Below are positions 21,016-29,069 of a DNA stretch of 64,000 nucleotides, one piece after another; the first letter of the stretch is position 1; each line of letters begins with the position of its first letter. The notes under the pieces are model-generated. The model did not search any database and had not been told where the DNA came from. It was given only the letters and a program-made list of their open reading frames with translations. The stretch covers positions 4,583,501 through 4,647,500 of the forward strand of contig NZ_JAPEPX010000001.1 in NCBI RefSeq assembly GCF_026339935.1, written 5' to 3'. Source of the stretch: Streptomyces sp. NBC_01551 (GTDB lineage Bacteria; Actinomycetota; Actinomycetes; Streptomycetales; Streptomycetaceae). The position numbers were made by a program, and so were the translations under genes.

Positions 21016-21684
21016 CTACTCCTGGAGGCCCAACTCCTGTGCCAGTACGGCCGCTTGGACCCGGCTGCGCAGCTCCAGCTTCCCCAGCAGCCTGCTGACG
21101 TGCGTCTTCACCGTGGCCTCCGCCATCTCCAGACGCCCCGCGATCTCCGCGTTCGACAACCCTTCGCCCAGGCAGCCCAGCACCTCCCGCTCCCGCCGGG
21201 TCAGGGACGCCACCGCCGCCGCCGTCTCCGGCGGGGTCGGCGGCCGTACCGCCCGCGGCGCCGCGAACTCCGCGATCAGCCGCCGGGTCACCGCCGGGGC
21301 GATCAGGCCCTCCCCGCGCGCGACCGTCCGTACCGCCGCGATCAGCTCCGCCGCGTCCGCGTTCTTCAGCAGGAAGCCCGCCGCGCCGGCGCGCAGCGCC
21401 CCGAACACGTACTCGTCCAGGTCGAAGGTGGTCAGCACCAGGACGTCCGCCAGGCCCTCCGCGACCACCTGGCGGGTGGCCGAGACCCCGTCGAGCCTCG
21501 GCATCTGCACGTCCATGAGGACCAAGTCCGGCCGCAACTCCCGGGCCAGGCGCACCGCCTCCTCGCCGTCCGCCGCCTCGCCGACCACCTCGATGTCGCC
21601 CGCGCTGCGCAGGATCAGCACCAGGCCCGCCCGTACCGCGCTCTGGTCCTCGGCCACCAGGACCCTGACGCCCCGCCCGTTCAT
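21016..21684 (-). CDS. chiR: NarL/LuxR-type response regulator of chitinase (ChiR-like)
   Basis: 222 residues: receiver domain with acidic pocket AEDQ (11-14), phospho-acceptor Asp58 (VLMDVQMPRLDG) and Lys107, then a LuxR-type helix-turn-helix (SLTRREREVLGCLGEGLSNAEIA, about 162-184, to KTHVSRLLGKL). The ATG at 21684 overlaps the kinase stop as ATGA, so the pair is co-translated. Its position immediately upstream of chiC matches the chiS-chiR-chiC arrangement described in S. coelicolor. Chitin responsiveness is inferred from that. Confidence 0.88.
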   Translation of the reverse strand: MNGRGVRVLVAEDQSAVRAGLVLILRSAGDIEVVGEAADGEEAVRLARELRPDLVLMDVQMPRLDGVSATRQVVAEGLADVLVLTTFDLDEYVFGALRAGAAGFLLKNADAAELIAAVRTVARGEGLIAPAVTRRLIAEFAAPRAVRPPTPPETAAAVASLTRREREVLGCLGEGLSNAEIAGRLEMAEATVKTHVSRLLGKLELRSRVQAAVLAQELGLQE

Positions 21685-22865
21685 CCGGACACCGCCCTCT
21701 CCTCGGCGGGCAGCGAGGCCCGCACCTGCCAAACCGTTCCCGCCGCGCCCGCCGCGAACTCCCCGCCCAGCAGCTCGGCGCGCTCGCGCATGCCGATCAG
21801 GCCCGCCCCGGAGCCGGGCGCGCGGGGGCCCGGCCGGTCCCCGTACGGCGAGTCCACCCGTACGGTCAGCAGCCCCCCGGCGCGTGCCACCTCGACCCGG
21901 ACCGCGCCCGGCGCGGCGTGCTTGAGGGCGTTGGTCAGCGACTCCTGGACGATGCGGTACGCCGCCAGCTCCACCGGCGCCGGCAGCGGCTCCCCGGGCG
22001 GCCTGCGGTCGTCCAGTACGAAGTCCAGGCCGCTGGCGCAGCCGTTGGTACGGGCCTGGGCGATCAGGCTGTCGAGCCCGTCCAGCGAGGGCACGGCCCC
22101 GGCCTCCGGCCCGGCCCCGGCCTCCCTCAGCAGTCCGATCAGACGGCGCATTTCGGCCAGCCCCTGCACGCTGTTCTCGCGGATCACCCCGAGCGCCTCG
22201 CGGCTGGTGGCGGGGGAGTCGATGGACAGCGCGGCGGTGGAGTGGATCGCGATGGCCGACAGGTGGTTCGCCACCATGTCGTGCAGCTCCCGCGCCATCC
22301 GGGCGCGCTCGGCGGCCACTGCCTGGGCCCGGTCCATCTCGGCCAGCAGCGTGGTCTGCTCGGCGCGCAGCCGGGCGGCGTCGGCGGCCTCGCGGTGATT
22401 GCGCAGGGTGGCGCCGGTCAGGGCCGGGCCGAAGGTCACGATGCCGGTGATCACGCCGATCAGCAGTGACTGCGGGGTGCGCAGCCAGGCCACGGCCGCG
22501 ATCGTGACGGCGACGGTGAGCAGGCCCGTGGCGACTGGGAGTACGCGGGCCAGCGCGGGTTTGCCGTAGACGACGGCCGCGTACATCAGGTCGGTGAAGA
22601 TCACGACGGTGGCCAGATTTCCCACCGTGAACTGGTCGGCGATCAGGCAGGCGGCGCCGACGGGCAGCGTCACGGCGGGCGCGGTGCGGCGCAGCAGCTC
22701 CATCGACCCGATGACCGTGAGCGGGACCAGGGCGGCCCAGTCGGGGAGGGAGTCCCGGGCGCCGTTGTTGTGGACGCCCAGGGACCACAGCAGCGCGCCC
22801 GCGAGCACGCTGAACACGGCGAGCAGGACGTCGTCGCGGTGGGGGCGCAGGCTCTCGCGGATCAC
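21681..22865 (-). CDS. chiS: Sensor histidine kinase of the chitinase system (ChiS-like)
   Basis: HisKA_3-type kinase, about 394 residues. It has five to six hydrophobic helices over about the first 170 residues with very short loops, hence a membrane-embedded sensor. The dimerisation/phospho-acceptor helix ARMARELHDMVANHLS and an ATPase domain (YRIVQESLTNALKHA, then GAGLIGMRERAELLGG) follow. The start is uncertain: GTG at 22865 has GGATGGG upstream and is preferred, while GTGs at 22880 and 22964 would extend it by 5 or 33 residues. Partner: the overlapping ChiR-like regulator. Confidence 0.85.
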   Translation of the reverse strand: MIRESLRPHRDDVLLAVFSVLAGALLWSLGVHNNGARDSLPDWAALVPLTVIGSMELLRRTAPAVTLPVGAACLIADQFTVGNLATVVIFTDLMYAAVVYGKPALARVLPVATGLLTVAVTIAAVAWLRTPQSLLIGVITGIVTFGPALTGATLRNHREAADAARLRAEQTTLLAEMDRAQAVAAERARMARELHDMVANHLSAIAIHSTAALSIDSPATSREALGVIRENSVQGLAEMRRLIGLLREAGAGPEAGAVPSLDGLDSLIAQARTNGCASGLDFVLDDRRPPGEPLPAPVELAAYRIVQESLTNALKHAAPGAVRVEVARAGGLLTVRVDSPYGDRPGPRAPGSGAGLIGMRERAELLGGEFAAGAAGTVWQVRASLPAEERAVSG

Positions 22866-23050
22866 GGTCCCATCCAACACCGTGGGGCGCGGCGCGGCCT
22901 CGACGCCGGGGCGGAGGCCGCGGGGCGCCGCAGTACATCGAAGGGTGCAGTCACGGTTCGTCACCGGTGACGACGATCCGGCCGGAATCGGACGGGACGC
23001 TGGACGAGGAAGTCAGAGAACCGACCGATACCGAGTGAACGGAGAGACCC

Positions 23051-23626
23051 GTGCTCGTCGCCCTGATCCTGATCTGTGAGATCGCCTTCTGGGTGCTGCT
23101 GGCCGGCGGACTCGCCCTGCGCTACCTCGCGAAGATGCCGAGGCTGGGCGCGGCGGTCCTGCTGTGCGAGCCGCTGCTGGAGCTGGTGCTGCTGGTGGTC
23201 ACGACCCTGGACCTCAAGAACGGCGGGGAGCCGAGCTGGAAGCACGGCCTCGCCGCCCTGTACATCGGCTACACCGTGGGTTTCGGCCACTACACCGTGA
23301 AGTGGCTCGACGCTCACGCCGCGTACCGCTTCGCCGGCGGGCCGAAGCCGGCCGGCGCCGGGTACGGCAAGGCGCGGGCCGTCCACGAATGGAAGCTGTG
23401 GGGCCGGACCGTGCTCGCGGCGGCGGTCGCGACGGGGCTGCTCCAGGCCGCGATCTGGTACGTCGGCGACGCGGCCGACACGGGCTCGCTCCAGTCCTGG
23501 CAGTACGCCGCGCTGCGGGTGGTCGCCATCCACGCCGTCATCGCCGCGACGTACTCGATCTGGCCGCGCAAGGCCCCGGCGGGCGCGGACGCGCAGGACC
23601 GCGCCGACGAGCCGGTGAAGCGGTAG
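23051..23626 (+). CDS. Integral membrane protein of unknown function
   Basis: 191 residues with about five membrane helices (about 1-22, 36-54, 69-87, 117-137 and 149-165). Notable conserved-looking residues are the HYTVKWLDAHAAYRF segment and WKLWGR. The GTG start at 23051 follows GGAGAGACC directly. It is divergent from chiS and convergent with the cobalamin adenosyltransferase gene, so it is probably monocistronic. I do not recognise a functional family. Confidence 0.75.
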   Translation: MLVALILICEIAFWVLLAGGLALRYLAKMPRLGAAVLLCEPLLELVLLVVTTLDLKNGGEPSWKHGLAALYIGYTVGFGHYTVKWLDAHAAYRFAGGPKPAGAGYGKARAVHEWKLWGRTVLAAAVATGLLQAAIWYVGDAADTGSLQSWQYAALRVVAIHAVIAATYSIWPRKAPAGADAQDRADEPVKR

Positions 23627-23644
23627 CGGACCCGGTGCTCGCCC

Positions 23645-23709
23645 AGTGCTGTGGCCGGAAAGGTTCACCGGGTCGCGGCGCCCCGGCAAGCCTTTCCGGC
23701 CACAGCACT
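23645..23709. repeat. 65-bp element with 19-bp perfect inverted ends
   Basis: AGTGCTGTGGCCGGAAAGG (23645-23663) is the exact reverse complement of 23691-23709, around a 27-base centre that has its own CCGGG/CCCGG pairing. It lies between convergent genes and contains the last two bases of the adenosyltransferase stop codon. It can act as a bidirectional terminator. Its length and symmetry also suggest a small mobile or REP-like repeat. Confidence 0.8.
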
Positions 23710-24280
23710 AGCGCTCGCCGCCCGGCACCCAGAGCACGTCCCCGACCTCCTTGTTGGCCGTACGCGCCAGGATGAACAGGAGGTCGGAGAGCCGGTTCAG
23801 GTAGGTCGCGGTCAGCGGGTTCATCACCTCGCCGTGCACCTCCAGCGCCGCCCACGTCGAGCGCTCGGCCCGCCGGACCACCGTGCAGGCCTGGTGCAGC
23901 AGGGCGGCGCCGGGCGTTCCGCCGGGGAGGATGAAGCTGCGCAGCTTCTCCAGCTCCTCGTTGAAGCGGTCGCAGTCCGCCTCCAGCTTGTCCACGTAGA
24001 ACTGCTCGACGCGCAGCGGCGGGTACTCCGGCTCCTCGACCACCGGGGTGCACAGGTCCGCGCCGACGTCGAACAGGTCGTTCTGCACCCGGACCAGGAC
24101 CTTGACGACATCGGCCGGCAGCGAGCCGAGCGCGATCGCCGTCCCGATGGCCGCGTTCGCCTCGTTGGCGTCGGCGTAGGCGGAGATCCGCAGGTCGGTC
24201 TTGGCCGTACGGCTCATGTCGCCGAGCGCGGTCGTGCCCTTGTCGCCGGTGCGGGTGTAGATGCGCGTGAGGTTCACCAT
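23708..24280 (-). CDS. PduO-type ATP:cob(I)alamin adenosyltransferase
   Basis: Transfers the adenosyl group of ATP to cob(I)alamin, making coenzyme B12 for mutases such as the icmA product in this window. 190 residues forming the usual helical bundle: the ATP-binding N-terminus TRTGDKGTTALGD (9-21), the RRAER segment and the C-terminal NRLSDLLFILAR. The ATG at 24280 starts directly at the family N-terminus. The stop codon lies within the end of the 65-bp inverted-repeat element. Confidence 0.93.
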   Translation of the reverse strand: MVNLTRIYTRTGDKGTTALGDMSRTAKTDLRISAYADANEANAAIGTAIALGSLPADVVKVLVRVQNDLFDVGADLCTPVVEEPEYPPLRVEQFYVDKLEADCDRFNEELEKLRSFILPGGTPGAALLHQACTVVRRAERSTWAALEVHGEVMNPLTATYLNRLSDLLFILARTANKEVGDVLWVPGGER

Positions 24281-24629
24281 GCGGCCAGAGTAGTGAGGCC
24301 CGCCGGGAAATCGCACGCGGTGCCGCCTCCGTCGCGCTGGACGAGTTCCGGGACGATCCGCACCATCCGGGCGAGTCGTGGCCCGTCGAGGAGGACGCAC
24401 AGGTGCGAGACCGCGCCTCGGGCACGCCGAGACGGCGGCGCGCGAGGCGGCGCGACTGCGGGCGATCGAGGCGGGGTTGACGGACGCGGACGGCTGAGCC
24501 GTACCAGTGTGATGTCCGTCATCTGAGACGTGACGCGTGTTACTTCAGGGTCACACTGCCGTCCCCGGGCGCTAGTCTCCGGCCGAGAGGCTACGAGACT
24601 GGGCCGTTTTGAAGAACGTGGGGTGTGCA
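24281..24629 (+). other. Intergenic region with possible gene remnant
   Basis: No intact gene. In + frame 1, bases 24301-24423 read as a plausible coding stretch (LDEFRDDPHHPGESWPVEED). From about 24423 the coding-like signal moves to frame 3 (HAETAAREAARLRAIEAG, stop at 24495). This could be a frameshifted relic or chance in GC-rich DNA. The rest probably holds the Hbd promoter; no clear box was seen. Confidence 0.35.
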
Positions 24630-25478
24630 GTGGCTGGGAAGCTCGCCGTCATCGGTGCCGGACTGATGGGTTCCGGGATCGCGCAGGTCTCCGCTCAGGC
24701 GGGTTGGGACGTCGTGCTGCGCGATGTCACCGACGCCGCGCTGACCCGGGGTACGGACGGAATCAAGGCCTCGTACGACAAGTTCGTCTCCAAGGGCAAG
24801 ATGACGGCCGAGGACGCGGAGGCCGCGCTCGCCCGCATCTCCACGACCACCGACCTCGACGCGGTCGCCGACGTCGACATCGTCGTCGAGGCCGTCTTCG
24901 AGAAGCTCGAGGTCAAGCACGAGATCTTCCGCACGCTCGACAAGCTCGTCCGCGAGGACGCGATCCTGGCGTCCAACACCTCCGCCATCCCGATCACCAA
25001 GATCGCGGCCGTGACGGAGCGTCCGGAGCGGGTCGTCGGCGCGCACTTCTTCTCGCCCGTCCCGATGATGCAGCTGTGCGAGCTGGTGCGCGGCTACAAG
25101 ACGAGCGACGAAACCCTCGCCACCACGCGGGCGTTCGCCGAGTCCGTCGGCAAGACCTGCATCGTCGTCAACCGCGACGTCGCCGGCTTCGTGACGACCC
25201 GTCTGATCTCCGCGCTGGTCGTCGAGGCCGCGAAGCTGTACGAATCGGGCGTCGCCTCCGCCGAGGACATCGACATCGCCTGCAAGCTGGGCTTCGGCCA
25301 CGCGATGGGGCCGCTGGCCACCGCCGACCTCACCGGCGTCGACATCCTGCTGCACGCCACCAGCAACATCTACACCGAGTCGCAGGACGAGAAGTTCGCG
25401 CCGCCGGAGCTCATGCGCCGCATGGTCGACGCGGGCGACATCGGCCGCAAGAGCGGCCAGGGCTTCTACAAGCACTGA
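24630..25478 (+). CDS. 3-hydroxybutyryl-CoA dehydrogenase
   Basis: NAD(P)-dependent oxidoreductase of acetoacetyl-CoA/3-hydroxybutyryl-CoA, used in fatty-acid, butyrate or ethylmalonyl-CoA pathway metabolism. 282 residues, normal length: Rossmann motif GAGLMGSGIAQ (9-19), the conserved SNTSAIPIT near 118-126, the HFFSPVPMMQLCELV catalytic-His segment, and the C-terminal helical domain with GFGHAMGPLATADLTGVD. The GTG at 24630 starts exactly at the family N-terminus (VAGKLAVIG); an in-frame TTG at 24609 is less likely. Confidence 0.93.
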   Translation: MAGKLAVIGAGLMGSGIAQVSAQAGWDVVLRDVTDAALTRGTDGIKASYDKFVSKGKMTAEDAEAALARISTTTDLDAVADVDIVVEAVFEKLEVKHEIFRTLDKLVREDAILASNTSAIPITKIAAVTERPERVVGAHFFSPVPMMQLCELVRGYKTSDETLATTRAFAESVGKTCIVVNRDVAGFVTTRLISALVVEAAKLYESGVASAEDIDIACKLGFGHAMGPLATADLTGVDILLHATSNIYTESQDEKFAPPELMRRMVDAGDIGRKSGQGFYKH

Positions 25479-25533
25479 GCACCAGTTCGAACGCCCGCAC
25501 CCCATGGGGTGAATTAGGTATCGGTTCGCTCAC

Positions 25534-25587
25534 GGTCGGCAACTTCACCGCCCCGGAGGCAGTCAGTTGCAGTGAGAGTTGCCGACC
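25534..25587 (+). other. Inverted repeat before the STAS gene
   Basis: GGTCGGCAACT (25534-25544) and AGTTGCCGACC (25577-25587) form a perfect 11-bp stem around 32 bases. It could be the terminator of the dehydrogenase gene or a leader structure for the STAS gene 46 bases downstream. Confidence 0.5.
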
Positions 25588-25632
25588 ACGGACCAATCGG
25601 ACCATACGTACGCGGGACTGCCGGGAGTACAC

Positions 25633-25956
25633 ATGCACATCAGGGGCGACCACGCCGAACTCGCTGTCGGGGGCCGCCTCGACGTGCGCAGCGCGGCGGA
25701 CGCCCGTACGGCCCTGCACACCGCCCTCGACGACGGGCGCGGCGACCTCGTGCTGGACCTGACCGGGCTCGACTCCTGGGACGCCACCGGTCTCGGCGTG
25801 ATCATGGGCGCCCACCGCAGGGCCGGCCGGTCCGGCCGGCGCCTCGTCCTGCGCGGGGTGCCGCCCCAGATGCAGCGGCTCCTCGTCGCCACCCGCCTGC
25901 ACCGGATCCTCTCGATCGAGGGCGGGCTGGAAGCGGAGTCCCTGCCGCGCGTGTGA
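25633..25956 (+). CDS. STAS-domain anti-sigma-factor antagonist-like protein
   Basis: 107 residues forming one STAS domain: a beta-strand/loop LDLTGLDSWDATGLGVIMGAHRRA, where the phosphorylatable Ser/Thr of SpoIIAA-type proteins would be Thr in DATGLG, then RLVLRGVPPQMQRLL. Such proteins bind anti-sigma kinases. The ATG at 25633 follows GGGAG. An in-frame TTG at 25579 would add 18 codons whose third positions are unusually A/T-rich (CAA, CAT, GGA, GTA), so I reject it. No anti-sigma kinase is encoded nearby. Confidence 0.82.
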   Translation: MHIRGDHAELAVGGRLDVRSAADARTALHTALDDGRGDLVLDLTGLDSWDATGLGVIMGAHRRAGRSGRRLVLRGVPPQMQRLLVATRLHRILSIEGGLEAESLPRV

Positions 25957-26145
25957 TCACCGTGTGTGGCCTTGACAGCAGAAACGTAACGGAACGGCCG
26001 TTGAGGCCCCCCTGCGGTACCGGCGCGACCGGGCACCGTCTAGGGTCGGGCGGAAAACCGGACCAGTAGCGACTGCGGCGTGTGCGAGCGACGGCCGGGC
26101 GGGACGACGGCGGCGACGCGATCGGCGCGATCGGGAGACTGGGTC

Positions 26146-28785
26146 ATGGAGCGTGCACAGGGACAGGCCGATCCGGCGGAACCCCATGCGGGGCCCGCGC
26201 GGGTGGTCACGCTGACGGCCGGTGACTTCGCCCTGACGGTGAACCCCGTCGACGGCAGCGAGATCGAGCCGGTTCGCCCCGGCGCGCAGCCCGGCCGGCC
26301 CGTCAAGCGCGGCCCGGCCTCCCGCGCCGCGCGCGACACGGCCGCCCGGCCGCCCGTACTCCCCGGAGCCACCGCCTCCACCCGGCTGCTGCCGGCGCGC
26401 GAGGAGGAGCGGGAGCGTCTCGTACGCCTCCTCTCGCACGGGCGTTCCGTCCGCCTCACCGGCCCCTCCGGTTCCGGCCGTTCCGTGCTGCTCGACGCGG
26501 TCGCCGCCGACTGCGCGGACGTCGCGCCCGACGGGGTCGTACGGCTCTCGGGGTACGGGCAGCAGCAGCCGGGCGAGCTGCTCCACGCGCTGTACGCCGC
26601 CGTGTACGAGGCGCCGGACGGTCGGCCCGTACGGCCCGACCGGGAGGAACTGCTCGCCCGGGTGCGGGAGATAGGGGCCGTCGTCCTCCTCGACGACCTG
26701 GAGATGGGTGGGAGCGCCCTCGACGAGCTGCTGCGCGCCACCCCCGAATGCGCCTACCTGCTGGCCGCCACCCCGGACACCAAGGCGCCCTCCGACGACT
26801 CGCACCTGGAGGAGGTCTTCCTCACGGGCCTCGGGCGGGCCGACTCCGTCGAGTTCCTGGAGGCGGGCGTCGGCCGGGCGCTGACCGAGGAGGAGATCGC
26901 CTGGGCGGGGGACCTGCGCTTCGCCTCGGAGGGGTTGCCGCTGCGCTTCGTACAGGCGGCGGCGCTGCTGCGGCAGCGCGACGAGCTCAACGGCTCCTCG
27001 GCCGACGATGACGACGACGAGCCCGGGGTGTTCGAGGAGCGCCCGCGGGACGCGGCGTTCGTACCGCTGCCCACGCTCGCCGAGGGCGCGGCCCCGGCGG
27101 AGCTGCTGGCCTCGCGGGTGAGCGAGTCGGCGCGGGCGGTCCTGCGGATCGCGTGCGCGCTGGGCGGGGAGCTGCCGCACCACGCGCACCTGCCGGCGCT
27201 GGTGGGGGACACCCACGCCGACGCGGCGGTGGCGGAGCTGCTGGGCTGCGGGCTGCTGACGCCGGTCGGGACGCGGTACCGGCTGGCCGCGGGGGTCGCG
27301 CGGCAGCTGGAGGAGGTCGGCTACGGGGACCCGGCCGCCGAGGAGGCCCGTACGGCCGCCCGGCACTACGCCTGGTGGACCGGGCACGCCTCGGTGACGC
27401 CGGAGCGGGTCGCGGCGGAGGCGGACGCGGTGCTGGCGGCGCTGGTCGGCGCGGACGTGGTCGCGGCGGTGCTACTGGCGCGGACGGCGGCCCCGGCGTT
27501 CGCGGCGTCGCTGCACTGGGAGGCGTGGGAGCGGGTGCTGCGGTCCGGGGCGGAGGCCGCGCGGAAGGCGGGCGAGGTCGCGGAGCAGGCGTACTTCCAC
27601 CACGAGCTGGGCGTACTCGCGCTGTGCGAGGGGCGGCTGGACCGGGCGCGGGCGGAGCTGGAGGCGTCGATCGGGCTGAAGGGGGCGCTGGCCGACAAGC
27701 GGGGGACCGTGGCGGGGCGGCGGGCGCTGGCGCTCGTCACCGACCGCGAGGCGGCGGGCGCGGGGGCGGCTTCGCCGCCGTTGCGGTTGGCTCCGCCGGT
27801 CGCTCCGCCGGTCGCTCCGCCGGTCGCTCCGCCGGTCGCTCCGCCGGTCGCTCCGCCGGGGGGTGCGTCGGGCGCTGCTGCGTCGGGTGCCCAGGCCGGC
27901 CCGGGTGTCCGGGCTCTTCCCGCCGGGGCGGGTGCCCTGGCGGGCCCGGGTGACGTGGGTGCGTCGGGCGCTGCCGCGTCGGGTGTTCAGGCCGGCCCGG
28001 GTCTTCAGGCCCTTTCCGCCGGCCCGGGTGGCCTGGCGGGCCCTGGTGGCCTGGGTGCTCCCGGGCTTCCCGCCGGCTCGGGTGCTCCGGGTGGTCCGGC
28101 CGGCCCGGGTGGTGTGAAGGGGGCGGAGGCCGTGACGGCCGTGACGGCCGTGGTTCCGGGGGTGCGGCGGGGTGCGCCGGCGAACCTGGCGGAGGTGTTC
28201 TCGGAGCCGTTCCCGCTGTCGCTGAAGCCGTCTCCGGCGCCGGCGCTGGCACCGCCGGTCCCCGAGCCGGGGGCGGGGTCCCGGAAGCGGTCGGTGCTGC
28301 TGGCGGCGGCCGGGGCGCTGACGGTGGCCGCGCTGGGCACGGTGGTGGCGCTGGCGATGGGCTCCGGGGACGAGGAGACACCGGCGGGGCCGGGGCCGAA
28401 GGTGTCGGCGACGACGCCGGACGTTCCGGCGGCGGGTACGGACACGGGTACTTCCGCCGAGCCGGGAGGGAACGATTCTGCCGCGGAGCCGGGGACGGCG
28501 GCGGAGGCCGAACCCGGGGACGACGCGGAGCCGGGGGCGTCGACGTCGGGGGAGGGGGCGGCCGCTCCCGCGCCGGGGGTCAGCCGGGGGCCGAGCGCGA
28601 AGCCGTCGGGTGGGGGCGGGCCGACTCGGAAGCCGCCGGTGACTCCGCCGAAGACTTCGCCGGTTGCGTCGCCTCCGCAGACGTCGGAGTCCCCGAAGCC
28701 GACTCCGACGCAGACCGTCACGCCGACGACCCCGGCCCCGACGACATCGGCCCCGACACCGACCGAGCCCGGGACCGGCACGTAG
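26146..28785 (+). CDS. Large membrane-anchored NTPase-like protein with altered Walker A
   Basis: 879 residues of unknown function. Order: variable N-terminus (1-80); NTPase-like domain with P-loop GPSGSGRS (106-113), where the invariant Lys is Arg112, and Walker B VVLLDDL (179-185), followed by winged-helix/TPR-like helices to about 535; a Pro/Ala/Gly-rich linker with DNA-level tandem repeats (about 549-690); one transmembrane helix (716-738); and a Ser/Thr/Pro/Gly-rich tail to the end. Topology suggests a cytoplasmic STAND-like ATPase with an extracellular wall-spanning tail. The ATG at 26146 is preceded by CGGGAG. It follows the STAS gene after 189 bases. Confidence 0.8.
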   Translation: MERAQGQADPAEPHAGPARVVTLTAGDFALTVNPVDGSEIEPVRPGAQPGRPVKRGPASRAARDTAARPPVLPGATASTRLLPAREEERERLVRLLSHGRSVRLTGPSGSGRSVLLDAVAADCADVAPDGVVRLSGYGQQQPGELLHALYAAVYEAPDGRPVRPDREELLARVREIGAVVLLDDLEMGGSALDELLRATPECAYLLAATPDTKAPSDDSHLEEVFLTGLGRADSVEFLEAGVGRALTEEEIAWAGDLRFASEGLPLRFVQAAALLRQRDELNGSSADDDDDEPGVFEERPRDAAFVPLPTLAEGAAPAELLASRVSESARAVLRIACALGGELPHHAHLPALVGDTHADAAVAELLGCGLLTPVGTRYRLAAGVARQLEEVGYGDPAAEEARTAARHYAWWTGHASVTPERVAAEADAVLAALVGADVVAAVLLARTAAPAFAASLHWEAWERVLRSGAEAARKAGEVAEQAYFHHELGVLALCEGRLDRARAELEASIGLKGALADKRGTVAGRRALALVTDREAAGAGAASPPLRLAPPVAPPVAPPVAPPVAPPVAPPGGASGAAASGAQAGPGVRALPAGAGALAGPGDVGASGAAASGVQAGPGLQALSAGPGGLAGPGGLGAPGLPAGSGAPGGPAGPGGVKGAEAVTAVTAVVPGVRRGAPANLAEVFSEPFPLSLKPSPAPALAPPVPEPGAGSRKRSVLLAAAGALTVAALGTVVALAMGSGDEETPAGPGPKVSATTPDVPAAGTDTGTSAEPGGNDSAAEPGTAAEAEPGDDAEPGASTSGEGAAAPAPGVSRGPSAKPSGGGGPTRKPPVTPPKTSPVASPPQTSESPKPTPTQTVTPTTPAPTTSAPTPTEPGTGT
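27790..27861 (+). repeat. 12-bp tandem repeats in the NTPase gene
   Basis: Five exact head-to-tail copies of GCTCCGCCGGTC plus a sixth imperfect copy encode repeated Ala-Pro-Pro-Val. The array is in frame and so can change length without frameshift. Confidence 0.9.
27862..28053 (+). repeat. Two 96-bp direct repeats in the NTPase gene
   Basis: Bases 27862-27957 and 27958-28053 encode two similar 32-residue units (GASGAAASG, AGPG, AL-GPG pattern), a Gly/Ala-rich linker duplicated in frame right after the 12-bp array. Confidence 0.8.
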
Positions 28786-29069
28786 CCCCTGCGGCGCCGC
28801 TGCCGGGGGCGCCGCCCCCGAACCCCCGCGCCTCAAACGCCGGCGGGGCTGGAGTGGGCGGGGCCGGATTTGCCGGGGTGGCGGCGCTGTCGGGGGCCGG
28901 CCCCGAGCCCCCGTGCCTTCAAACGCTCGCGCCGCTGGAGCGGGCGGCGCCGGAATCGCCGGCGGGGCTGGAGTGGCCGGGGGCCGGCCCCGAGGCCCCG
29001 TGCCTCAAACGCCGGCCGGGCCGGTGAGGCTGAAAATGGGTGGCGGCTGGGGGCGGTGGAGCGGGGTGG
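28786..29069. repeat. Repeat-rich intergenic region of Streptomyces type
   Basis: 284 bases between convergent genes without a gene. The phrase CTCAAACGCC or CTTCAAACGCTC recurs three times (about 28831, 28918 and 29002), each near GGCGGGGCTGGAGTGG-like or GGCCGG-rich palindromic tracts such as GGGGGCCGGCCCC. This resembles the family of intergenic repeats frequent after Streptomyces genes and can form strong hairpins ending both transcripts. Confidence 0.65.

Noticed and set aside
27790..28053. CRISPR-like repeats
   Set aside because: The 12-bp units are directly adjacent without spacers and lie in frame inside a gene encoding Ala-Pro-Pro-Val, so they are a coding minisatellite.
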